Both the position numbers and the translations under genes were made by a program. This document shows positions 9,555 through 16,511 of a stretch of DNA of 64,000 bases, piece after piece (position 1 is the stretch's first letter; each line of letters starts with the position of its first letter). Under the pieces are notes generated by a model. It searched no databases and was not told where the DNA came from. It worked only from the letters and a program-made list of their open reading frames with translations. This DNA is from Paenibacillus sp. JNUCC32 (GTDB taxonomy: Bacteria > Bacillota > Bacilli > Paenibacillales > Paenibacillaceae), in the NCBI RefSeq assembly GCF_014863545.1, contig NZ_CP062260.1:434001-498000 (forward strand), in the 5' to 3' direction.

Positions 9555-9583
9555 GGCCGATCCTGCAGCGGGTCGGCTTTTCT
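9555..9583 (+). terminator. Intrinsic terminator
   Basis: GCCGATCC/GGGTCGGC stem around a six-base loop followed by TTTTCT. It lies right after repeat copy A and before the WYL regulator. Confidence 0.7.
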
Positions 9584-9710
9584 CATTGGGAGCGCTGGAC
9601 AACGTCAGAGCGCAGCAGCAGGAAGAATATCTCCAAACCTTCTAAGGAAGTGAGATATAATAGAACAAACGGCAAACGAAGGAATTCCAAGGGAAGGACG
9701 GCTGCACACG

Positions 9711-10679
9711 ATGTCCAAAGCGGATAATATGCTGGCAATTCTTTGGCTGCTGAAATCGCACAAAAGAATTTCGGCAAAACAGCTATCGGAGGAACTGGGC
9801 GTTCACATCCGAACGATTTACCGGAATATCGATGCCCTATGCATTTCGGGAGTGCCTGTCATTTCGGAGATGGGACGCGACGGAGGGTACTCCATTCCGG
9901 ATCATATCAAGCTGGAGCCCTTGTTTTTTGATGCCGATGAGCAAAAAGCGCTTCTTCATGCAGCAGCATTCGCACGGGAAGCGGGGTATCCATCCGAAGA
10001 GCCGCTGAATCGGGCCATATCCAAAATCAAACGATATACGAATCCGGAGCAGTTGAAGCGTTTGGAGCAACAGGAGAACAGCATCGAGGCCATCCATCCG
10101 CCTGCAGCTTCCGGGCTTACCTCCATACTGCATGAGATCGAAGCCGGGATCGACCGGCAAACCAGTCTCGAGATCGATTACACAACAGGCTATGATGGCG
10201 TTAAGCAGACACGGACCTTAGATCCTTATGGGCTCGTTCACTGGAAGAGCAAATGGTATGCGGTTGGCTATTGCCATCTGCGCGGTGAAATTCGCTCCTT
10301 CCGTGTCGACCGCATGGGCCAGATTCGGCCTACCGACGTCGTGTTTAACCGCCCGGCGACATTTTCCCCGCGTGAATTTTTATTGGACAGCCTGTTGACG
10401 GAGCAAGGCTCCGAATCCAATCCCCATTTGGTTTCCGTGCATATCCAAGGCATCCCCCAAGCTTTGGACGATTTATGCGGGCATTGGCTGCTCGGCCACG
10501 CGCTCGTCGAACGTACGGCGGAGGAGGCGGTGTTTAGACTGGATGAGTCTACGTTGTATACGCAAGTTGCCTACTATCTTCTATCCTTCGGCGGTAAGAT
10601 TCGCATCGTCGGGCCCGAGGAGCTGAAATCAGGTTTGGCCGATATTGCCGAGTCGTTATTCAAATATTATCAAAGCTGA
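9711..10679 (+). CDS. YafY-like HTH/WYL-domain transcriptional regulator
   Basis: DNA-binding regulator of 322 residues. A DeoR-like winged helix occupies about residues 1-60 (RISAKQLSEELGVHIRTIYR). A WYL ligand-sensing domain is at about 140-220, with the recognisable GLVHWKSKWYAVGYC and RSFRVDRMG segments, followed by a WCX-like C-terminal extension. WYL proteins usually bind small ligands or nucleic acid and control neighbouring genes. The only gene downstream in the same direction is the SRPBCC protein, beyond a terminator. A second regulator of this family lies at 51690. Confidence 0.9.
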   Translation: MSKADNMLAILWLLKSHKRISAKQLSEELGVHIRTIYRNIDALCISGVPVISEMGRDGGYSIPDHIKLEPLFFDADEQKALLHAAAFAREAGYPSEEPLNRAISKIKRYTNPEQLKRLEQQENSIEAIHPPAASGLTSILHEIEAGIDRQTSLEIDYTTGYDGVKQTRTLDPYGLVHWKSKWYAVGYCHLRGEIRSFRVDRMGQIRPTDVVFNRPATFSPREFLLDSLLTEQGSESNPHLVSVHIQGIPQALDDLCGHWLLGHALVERTAEEAVFRLDESTLYTQVAYYLLSFGGKIRIVGPEELKSGLADIAESLFKYYQS

Positions 10680-10683
10680 TGAT

Positions 10684-10712
10684 AAACACTGACCTTCTTT
10701 GTCAGTGTTTGT
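10684..10712 (+). terminator. Intrinsic terminator after the WYL regulator
   Basis: Perfect ten-base arms AAACACTGAC (10684-10693) and GTCAGTGTTT (10701-10710). The tail is only moderately T-rich. Confidence 0.7.
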
Positions 10713-10758
10713 GTTATATAATGAACTCCATCAGATCGTATCAGGAGGAGAGCGCGCG

Positions 10759-11379
10759 ATGGTTGGCTCCATTTTTAAACAAGAAGTGATAAAGGCAACG
10801 GAACGTTCGTGGGAAGCATGGGTCGTAGCCCTTGGGCAGGAAGTGGACCCGCTCTGGTCCCATGAGCAGATCAGAAACCACATTGTCGAGCAGCATCAGG
10901 TATCCGGGGAGTGGGGCGAATGGATCGCCACGATGTACGAACAGCTGATGGGCCGGGTGCCTGTCGGCGTTACGAAAGATGCCGGGGTTCAGATCGGGGT
11001 CAGGAAAACGATGGCCGTGACAAAGGAGAGCCTGTGGGATTTCCTCACGTCTCCAGAGGGCCTGTCATTATGGATCGGAGCTTTTCCTTCTCTGGAGCTG
11101 CGGGTCGGGCAGGAATATGAGTCGAAGGAAGGCGTGTCCGGCAAAATTACGGTGGTCGTCCCTTACCATAAGCTGCGCCTGACCTGGAAACGTAAGGAGT
11201 GGGACAACCCGTCCCGGCTGCAAATTTATGTGCTGTCCACGAAAACGGGAAACACGACCATCGCGATCCATCAGGAGATGTTGGATGACGTTTATGTGCG
11301 AGAGATCATGAGGCGTTTTTGGGATGAGACGCTGATTGAGATCCAGCATCAGGTGGAGGGCAGAAGTAGTGAGGTTTGA
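10759..11379 (+). CDS. DUF4287-like/SRPBCC (AHSA1) protein
   Basis: Soluble protein of 206 residues. The N-terminal ~65 residues (KATERSWEAWVVALGQEVDP, then HEQIRNHIVEQHQVSGEW) resemble the DUF4287 helical module. The rest is an AHSA1-type START/SRPBCC ligand-binding fold (KTMAVTKESLWDFLTSPEG). Such proteins are small hydrophobic-ligand binders or chaperone-activator-like proteins, usually without known substrate. ATG 10759 is chosen because AGGAGGAG precedes it at 10743-10750; the upstream in-frame start overlaps the previous terminator. The function is not known. Confidence 0.82.
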   Translation: MVGSIFKQEVIKATERSWEAWVVALGQEVDPLWSHEQIRNHIVEQHQVSGEWGEWIATMYEQLMGRVPVGVTKDAGVQIGVRKTMAVTKESLWDFLTSPEGLSLWIGAFPSLELRVGQEYESKEGVSGKITVVVPYHKLRLTWKRKEWDNPSRLQIYVLSTKTGNTTIAIHQEMLDDVYVREIMRRFWDETLIEIQHQVEGRSSEV

Positions 11380-11380
11380 G

Positions 11381-11557
11381 GACCGAGGTTCCGCTATTTG
11401 GTCTTAAATGGCGAGTTTTGGGTTATATGAGGACAGCAGATCCGCTATTGCTTAGAAAATGGCTGATAATCATGGTGTTTAGAGTAAATAGCGGATCCTG
11501 TGTCCGGAAGTTCGGATAAAGTGGCTGTTTTTTTCGAAATAACGGATCTGGTGTCCA
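11381..11557. repeat. Nested inverted repeat with four copies of a ~20 bp motif
   Basis: The motif GGACACAGGATCCGCTATTT occurs in four diverged copies. Two are on the plus strand (11381-11399 and 11431-11449) and two on the minus strand (11486-11505 and 11537-11557). The arrangement (forward, forward, reverse, reverse) can fold into nested hairpins. The interval up to 11713 holds no gene. The size and structure resemble high-copy intergenic repeats of large Bacillota genomes. Confidence 0.8.
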
Positions 11558-11713
11558 CTTAGTACAACTAATATTCTCTCTTGGATATCTGCAATATGGC
11601 CGATACCCAATTCACAAGCCCCCTCCTTGCTGTCCTCATATTCTCACTTGGAAGAACGCATGTCTCCCTTATTCCTCCAAGAACTGTTGTATCCCCCCCA
11701 TCATTACTACCAT

Positions 11714-12361
11714 TTACAAGCGGAGTTTGTAGGTACGGACTCGTTGTTCTCCGCTTGCGATGTCCAGAATCCGGAGCTCCACCAGTTTGTGCAATATTCG
11801 TCGGGTATGCCGGTCGCTTACCCTAAGATGGGCGGCAAGCTCCAAGGGGGTTATCGGGCGTAGAAGTCGCCGGGCAAATCGCACAGCTTCAGCCTCCAGC
11901 CAGCTTAATGATGCAGGTACATCGGTTGCAACGAATCTGCCGACGAAGGATAGGATGAGCTGCTGGCACTGCTTTGGCTCTTCGACGATGGAGGGATAGG
12001 CTATGGGAAGGAATGTCCAGCCATCCAATGCCAATAAACAATGGCGGCGGCATAAATCCTTAAACCTTCTGACGTCCAGATCGCGGGCATGCGGCCCGTA
12101 CCCTTGTATTTCGATGCCTCCTCTAGCATCACCTGGCATATAGGCGAGGTCCAAATAACGATAACCATTGCTGAAATCGCGTACTTCCCATTCAGGATGC
12201 AAGTCATTGAAATGACCGATCGCTGGAAACCATACGGAACGCAGAAACTCGACGGTGCCATGGCCTAGGCCTTTATTAAGGATTTCGAGCCTGCGGGGAT
12301 TCTTTTCATTGAGGATATTCGTGTGTAACCAGAGCTCATATTGTTGATCGAACCGTGACAT
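11714..12361 (-). CDS. Putative PD-(D/E)XK-like domain fused to a winged helix; function unknown
   Basis: Protein of 215 residues. The middle contains YRYLDLAYMPGDARGGIEIQ, then GYGPHARDLDVRRF, with a conserved-looking GWTFLPIAY later. This Asp, Glu-x-Gln and Gly-Trp order resembles the DUF559/Vsr-like restriction-endonuclease fold, though the usual Lys is Gln. The last ~55 residues (ITPLELAAHLRVSDRHTRRI, then LHKLVELRILDI) read as a winged helix. The start follows GAGGAGGG. A leader with its own terminator lies upstream (12408-12491), and a nested inverted repeat lies downstream. Nuclease activity is inference. It may instead be a catalytically dead DNA-binding regulator. Confidence 0.75.
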   Translation of the reverse strand: MSRFDQQYELWLHTNILNEKNPRRLEILNKGLGHGTVEFLRSVWFPAIGHFNDLHPEWEVRDFSNGYRYLDLAYMPGDARGGIEIQGYGPHARDLDVRRFKDLCRRHCLLALDGWTFLPIAYPSIVEEPKQCQQLILSFVGRFVATDVPASLSWLEAEAVRFARRLLRPITPLELAAHLRVSDRHTRRILHKLVELRILDIASGEQRVRTYKLRL

Positions 12362-12407
12362 GATCAGTTACCCTCCTCAGTATTAGACAGAATGCGATTT
12401 TCTAGAA

Positions 12408-12491
12408 AATAAAAAAGCCGCCCCATACAATGCACCCAATCCTTCATTGGGGCACTTTGCATAGAAGCGGCGTGTTCTTCACGTCCTTGTG
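12408..12491 (-). promoter_or_regulatory. Leader RNA with intrinsic terminator (possible attenuator)
   Basis: Read on the minus strand, a transcript from the promoter at 12498-12527 would meet a long hairpin before the gene at 11714-12361. The stem is GCCGC...GCGGC with inner arms ATTGGGGCA and TGCACCCAAT, followed by a six-T run (complement of 12411-12416). The leader is about 80 nt. It contains no T-box motif or known riboswitch that I recognise. Confidence 0.65.
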
Positions 12492-12497
12492 TTGGCT

Positions 12498-12527
12498 AGT
12501 ATAACTTGTGTTTTGCGGGTTTAGCAA
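12498..12527 (-). promoter_or_regulatory. Candidate promoter of the nuclease-like/winged-helix gene
   Basis: On the minus strand TTGCTA (12522-12527) and TATACT (12498-12503) are separated by 18 bp, giving a predicted start near 12491. Confidence 0.6.
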
Positions 12528-12600
12528 TAGGTATTGTTCTCATGTTTGAATGGATACCGATATTCGGATCCTAATTACAGAAGTCTATATCGACCATGAA

Positions 12601-12656
12601 AAAATGCCCCTGATGAGAAGCCGATGCAATGCTGCCTAAATCATGGGGCTTTTTTA
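12601..12656. terminator. Bidirectional hairpin terminator
   Basis: Arms GCCCCTGAT (12606-12614) and ATCATGGGGC (12640-12649), with runs of A before and T after, so it can work on both strands. No gene clearly feeds it from either side. Confidence 0.65.
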
Positions 12657-12748
12657 TTGGTTTCACTATAAGCCTCCAAGCAGACATCAGATGAAACTCG
12701 TTTCTTTCGGTACCTCTGGTACGAGCTCATTGGTATAAGAGGGGAGGT

Positions 12749-12919
12749 GAAGTATCCAACCAGCACTAGCAATTGAAAACCCAAATAACTTTGAGATATT
12801 CACCGAATTAGGCTCTGAGCCAATTATCTTTCGGCACCGATTATCTGATCTTGTCTGGGAAGCTTCATGAAGTATCCCAACCAGCAAAAGCGATTAAAAA
12901 CTCAATGACTGCGACATAT
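12749..12919 (+). repeat. Direct repeat pair, ~51 bp, offset 120 bp
   Basis: GAAGTATCCAACCAGCAC at 12749 recurs as GAAGTATCCCAACCAGCA at 12869. Similarity continues for about 50 bases in each copy (to 12800 and 12919). No gene is evident across 12657-12960, so this may be decayed sequence. Confidence 0.7.
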
Positions 12920-12959
12920 CTCCTCCACAAGGCATGATGGACACTGAGGAGACACGGAA

Positions 12960-13202
12960 CGATAGTTTGTTTAATATGACGTCATATATAATGAAAATAA
13001 CTATTTTTTGAATATATATTGTGTATTATATATTTATGGTGTACATTAATTACAACCGATTCATATTTAACATGCTTAATTGGAGGTGAATCGAACCCAA
13101 AGAGAAGAAGCGGAAATGGAGGTTCGGTCTGTAGGTAAGCAGGAAGCACATGGCTGGGAAGTTCTGAACACAAATCTGATACCAAGAGAGGATGAGTGAA
13201 GC
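12960..13202 (+). other. AT-rich upstream region of the SR1P gene
   Basis: A markedly AT-rich stretch containing a perfect ATGACGTCAT palindrome (12978-12987). Several loose promoter matches are present, for example TTGAAT at 13008 with TATTTA at 13031, 17 bp apart. It probably carries the promoter of the small gene, but the exact one cannot be fixed. Confidence 0.4.
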
Positions 13203-13385
13203 ATGAACCATTCCGTTAAAAAGGTGAATATGGGTGTCATCCTATGCAGACATTGCAACGCTCTAATCGATACGGTGGATACGAATCGAATCGCGACCTT
13301 TTATGGCGTATGCAATCAACCGGAATGCCGGCAGCAGCGCAGCGCTACGAATGCGTCGATACGTGATGTAACAAAAGAAGAGTAA
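13203..13385 (+). CDS. SR1P-like GapA-binding small protein
   Basis: Sixty residues, or 51 if translation starts at ATG 13230. The core MGVILCRHCNALID followed by ATFYGVC and a further Cys matches the SR1P family. In Bacillus subtilis that peptide is encoded by the regulatory RNA SR1, binds glyceraldehyde-3-phosphate dehydrogenase GapA and stimulates RNase J1. The paired cysteines (CxxC and C-x4-C) suggest zinc binding. ATG 13203 has GAGAGGA ten bases upstream; ATG 13230 has AAAGGTGA rather close. A terminator hairpin follows at once, so this is a compact single-gene transcript. Whether the RNA also base-pairs with targets is unknown. Confidence 0.85.
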   Translation: MNHSVKKVNMGVILCRHCNALIDTVDTNRIATFYGVCNQPECRQQRSATNASIRDVTKEE

Positions 13386-13416
13386 ATGGACAGGAACCGG
13401 CTATTATTCTCAAGTG

Positions 13417-13446
13417 AACGCGCCACTTTTATGTGGTGCGTTTTTG
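13417..13446 (+). terminator. Intrinsic terminator of the SR1P transcript
   Basis: AACGCGCCAC/GTGGTGCGTT stem with one wobble, then TTTTTG. It would end an SR1-like RNA about 30 bases after the stop codon. 13447-13728 holds no recognisable gene. Confidence 0.82.
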
Positions 13447-13728
13447 TGTTATGCGAATACGGCGAGGATCTACCCGGCTTGGCAAAAAAGAGCTTGTAGT
13501 GCGCTTGACTCGCTTTGGCTGCTTCCGGGTTAACCGTGTTGATCATCTGCGCCGGGGATGAATTGGCACGGTCTGCCCGATGAAAAGTGGCCCTTAAGGA
13601 TGCTTATCCATCATGCTAAGATGGAACTGCAATTCCCATTTCCGACAGGACCAGGACCCCTTCATGTCTTTCACTCTCGAAGGGTTCCATTCATTTTATA
13701 TCTAACGAACAGGAGGTTGTCAGTTTAT

Positions 13729-14583
13729 ATGAACATATTTGTTGCAGGCTCTACGGGAGTCATCGGCCAGCAGCTGCTTCCCAAGCTGGTGCAAGCCGGT
13801 CATGAGGTTACAGGCATGACCCGCAATAATCAGGGTAAAGGGTTGATCGAATCCTGGGGAGCAAGAGGGATCGTTGCGGATGCTTTTGACCGCGAAGGAA
13901 TGATCGCCGCAATCGGGGAGATCCGGCCGGATGTCATTATCCATCAGCTTACTTCGTTAAGCCAATGGAATCTGGAGGACAATGCCAGGATTCGGATAGA
14001 GGGAACGCGTCATTTGGTGGAAGCCGCCCAAATCCATGGCGTTAAGCGAATGATTGCCCAGAGCATTGCTTGGGCGTACGAGCCGGGAGAGCATCCCGCC
14101 ACCGAAGACGCCCCCCTGGATGTCCAAGCGCCTGCACCTCGCAAGTCGACGATAGACGGTATCGTATCGCTGGAGCATGCCGTTGCCCAAATGCCGAGCC
14201 ACGTCATTCTAAGGTACGGAATGTTCTACGGACCCGGCACGTGGTACGACGCCAACGGGATCATGGCGGAAAAAGTACGAAGTCGAGCTCTGCGGGCAAC
14301 GGATGGCGTTCAGTCCTTTCTCCATGTCGAGGATGCGGCGCTTGCTGCTCTGCTGGCATTGGACTGGCCGTCAGGCCCGGTCAACATCGTTGACGATGAG
14401 CCTGCTGCGGGAACGGCATGGCTGCCGGTGTATGCCGATGCGCTGGAAGCACCAGCTCCAGCCTATCAAGCAGGGAGCAAGCGCGGCGAGCGCGGCGCAT
14501 CCAACGCCAAAGCCCGGAAGGAGTATGGCTGGCAGCCGCTCCATCCCACGTGGCGAACCGGGCTAGCGCAATCGCTGAGGTGA
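13729..14583 (+). CDS. NAD(P)-dependent epimerase/dehydratase family protein
   Basis: Extended short-chain reductase-like protein of 284 residues. The Rossmann motif GSTGVIGQQL is at the N terminus. The catalytic-type segment around AQSIAWAYEPGEH lacks a clear YxxxK, as in many atypical family members. The start is placed at ATG 13729, preceded by AGGAGG at 13711-13716 and by the glycine-rich loop it must include. An in-frame ATG 57 codons upstream would add an unrelated extension. It sits alone and its substrate is unknown. Confidence 0.86.
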   Translation: MNIFVAGSTGVIGQQLLPKLVQAGHEVTGMTRNNQGKGLIESWGARGIVADAFDREGMIAAIGEIRPDVIIHQLTSLSQWNLEDNARIRIEGTRHLVEAAQIHGVKRMIAQSIAWAYEPGEHPATEDAPLDVQAPAPRKSTIDGIVSLEHAVAQMPSHVILRYGMFYGPGTWYDANGIMAEKVRSRALRATDGVQSFLHVEDAALAALLALDWPSGPVNIVDDEPAAGTAWLPVYADALEAPAPAYQAGSKRGERGASNAKARKEYGWQPLHPTWRTGLAQSLR

Positions 14584-14698
14584 AAGAGCTTAACTGTCCG
14601 CCGCCAGGCTGGCGTTTAAGAGTCGATACGCTCGGAGTATGCTATTCCCCTTTCTCGCGTTCATTTTTCTGCATGAACAACTCCCTGATGTAACAGGT

Positions 14699-14765
14699 TT
14701 TTGTACATCGTGCGCACTGCTCCCTGCGCGCACGATGCGTGGTTCGGGGCGTGCTTGGATGGCTG
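14699..14765 (-). repeat. Dispersed palindromic element, copy B
   Basis: Inverted relative to copy A at 9486-9551. Read on the minus strand it contains a strong hairpin, with arms CATCGTGCGCGC and GTGCGCACGATG (11 of 12 paired), inside the shared sequence. It lies in the gene-free stretch 14584-15085. Confidence 0.82.
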
Positions 14766-14960
14766 GTTGCCATATGCCTTTCATGAAGGATCGCTATTTT
14801 CGGTAATATGCGTTTCCGTCGAATAATGCGTATTCATAGACGTTAACGGATCTCGCCTTTCTTGTGGTGATAGATCCCGAAGATGAGAGAGCTCCTTGTT
14901 GATATGGGAATGAAAAGAAAGCTATAGTTAATAGAGGAAATTCATGGCCATGAGAAAACA

Positions 14961-15077
14961 GGCCGGGCTCCAGCTGAGGTGGAATTACCATAGAATAGGG
15001 GCCGGGCTCCAGCTGAGGTAGACTTACCATAGAATAGGAGCTGGGCTCCAGCTGAGTGGACTTACTAGAATAAGGAG
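14961..15077 (+). repeat. Three copies of a 39 bp tandem repeat forming the leader of the next gene
   Basis: Copies start at 14961, 15000 and 15039. Each begins GGCCGGGCTCCAGCTGAG (third copy AGCTGGGCTCC) and ends near CATAGAATAGG. In the last copy the end has become AGAATAAGGAGG, which is the ribosome binding site of the gene at 15086. Confidence 0.88.
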
Positions 15078-15085
15078 GGGACCGC

Positions 15086-16387
15086 ATGACAGAACGGCTG
15101 CCATGCCGAAGCGAAGGATGTTCGGCAACGATATTGCCGGCAACCGCGGCCAAAACCGGCGGTTATTGCATGCCGTGCAAGCAGGAGATGGAGCGCGCAG
15201 AACGGCAGCGTTACATAGAACAGCACCGGAGAGATATCGACTTGTACGAGGGGATAACGGACCCGGTAGAGATCCTTAAGATCATGCATGCCCCGGTGAA
15301 GCGGGATCCATTAATCCGATATATTCCCTATCATCTGAAAAGTGAAGAGGTATATTCCGCTTTATCTGAGGGTGACGCCGACCGCATGCTGAATGCAGCC
15401 CTTGAACTGCTCGAATCGGGCGATGAGGACACCTGCCAGGAGATTCTTGTGTCCCTGATCTGCTATCGGGACTACTCGCTTGAATCCTGCATACCGATAC
15501 TGCTGGAGCGGGGGATCTATTACCCCGGCATTTTGTTCAAAGATGCCCCTGCCCGAGGCCGGGACCGGATGCTTCAATTCGTTGAGCAGGACAGGGAGAA
15601 CCGCAACCATCTGCTGTTGGCCTTGGCTTGGATCGGCGATGATCAGGTTGTGCGCCAATTTCAAGAATGGAGGTCCAATCCTCCATCTTGGGCTAAGGAG
15701 CTGTATGTTCCGCCTGAAGCTTATGCGCATGAGGGGGGCTGGGAGCTCACGGAGAATGGGAGCAAGCGCCGACTATTCTACCATGACAGCTACGCCATAG
15801 CGAAAAAAGTGCCAACAGAAAGCACCTATGCAGTTGAACCCGAGCCCGCACAATTTTTGAAGGAGGATTCCGCTTCCTGTCCATGGTGCGGAAGCAGCCT
15901 GACCATTTTGGCGGATCTGGACATCAGCCATCCGAAGCTTCGATTCCTGGGGTTGTCCGGAGAGAGGCTTCGTGTGAGCACCAGCGTGAACTGCAGTTGT
16001 TACGAAACGATATACATGGATGTGGATTTTCACGGAAAATCCGAATGGAGCCAGACTAATATTAAACCGGAATATGTGCCTGGGCCTGATTCCGGGGAGG
16101 ATGAGCGAAGCTTTACGTCCGCGGGACGCTCCTTGCGGATTGCGGACAAGCCTCGCAGCAGCTATTATGCCGCCTATTGGGCGCTCGGTCCGGCGGTCTC
16201 GCAAATCGGCGGTTATCCGGCTTGGATCCAGGACGCCGTCTATCCTTCCTGCCCTTGCTGTTCCCGAAGCATGACATTCATCGGGCAGCTGGATTGGGAA
16301 CAGATCGAGGAGTACGGGGAAGGCATCTATTATATGTTCCTGTGCGCGGACTGCAAGGTCACGGCAACTCTATTCCAACAAACATAG
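15086..16387 (+). CDS. Cysteine-rich protein of unknown function with DUF1963-like C terminus
   Basis: Protein of 433 residues, not recognised as a whole. The N terminus has a zinc-ribbon-like set of cysteines (CRSEGC, YCMPC). The middle is helical and acidic, with Cys-containing helices (TCQEILVSLICYRDYSLESC). Two further CxxC pairs occur (CPWCGSS and CPCCSRS). The end, GGYPAWIQDAVYPSCPCCSR through FIGQLDW, resembles DUF1963/YwqG proteins. It looks cytoplasmic and metal-binding. AAGGAGGGG precedes ATG 15086 and is supplied by the last copy of a tandem repeat. No operon partner is evident. Confidence 0.7.
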   Translation: MTERLPCRSEGCSATILPATAAKTGGYCMPCKQEMERAERQRYIEQHRRDIDLYEGITDPVEILKIMHAPVKRDPLIRYIPYHLKSEEVYSALSEGDADRMLNAALELLESGDEDTCQEILVSLICYRDYSLESCIPILLERGIYYPGILFKDAPARGRDRMLQFVEQDRENRNHLLLALAWIGDDQVVRQFQEWRSNPPSWAKELYVPPEAYAHEGGWELTENGSKRRLFYHDSYAIAKKVPTESTYAVEPEPAQFLKEDSASCPWCGSSLTILADLDISHPKLRFLGLSGERLRVSTSVNCSCYETIYMDVDFHGKSEWSQTNIKPEYVPGPDSGEDERSFTSAGRSLRIADKPRSSYYAAYWALGPAVSQIGGYPAWIQDAVYPSCPCCSRSMTFIGQLDWEQIEEYGEGIYYMFLCADCKVTATLFQQT

Positions 16388-16511
16388 GCTGAATCCTGCC
16401 ATGTTTGAATAACGGCTTCCTGCTATCAGAAAGCGAGTATACTATTTTTTCCCTACCATCTTTTGATATGGTATTATATACCATTATAGATTGAGAATGG
16501 AGGCCTCATTC

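Noticed and set aside
12542..12574. Ten-residue reading frame between two terminators
   Set aside because: No ribosome binding site and no promoter on the plus strand; too short to support.
12687..12887. Minus-strand 66-residue frame
   Set aside because: It spans the direct repeat region, has no recognisable motif, and could at most be a decayed remnant.
14794..15153. Minus-strand frame with 13-residue repeats (QLEPG...)
   Set aside because: The 39 bp repeat is a multiple of three, so any open frame shows peptide repeats. The frame overlaps the start of the gene at 15086 and lacks a convincing start.
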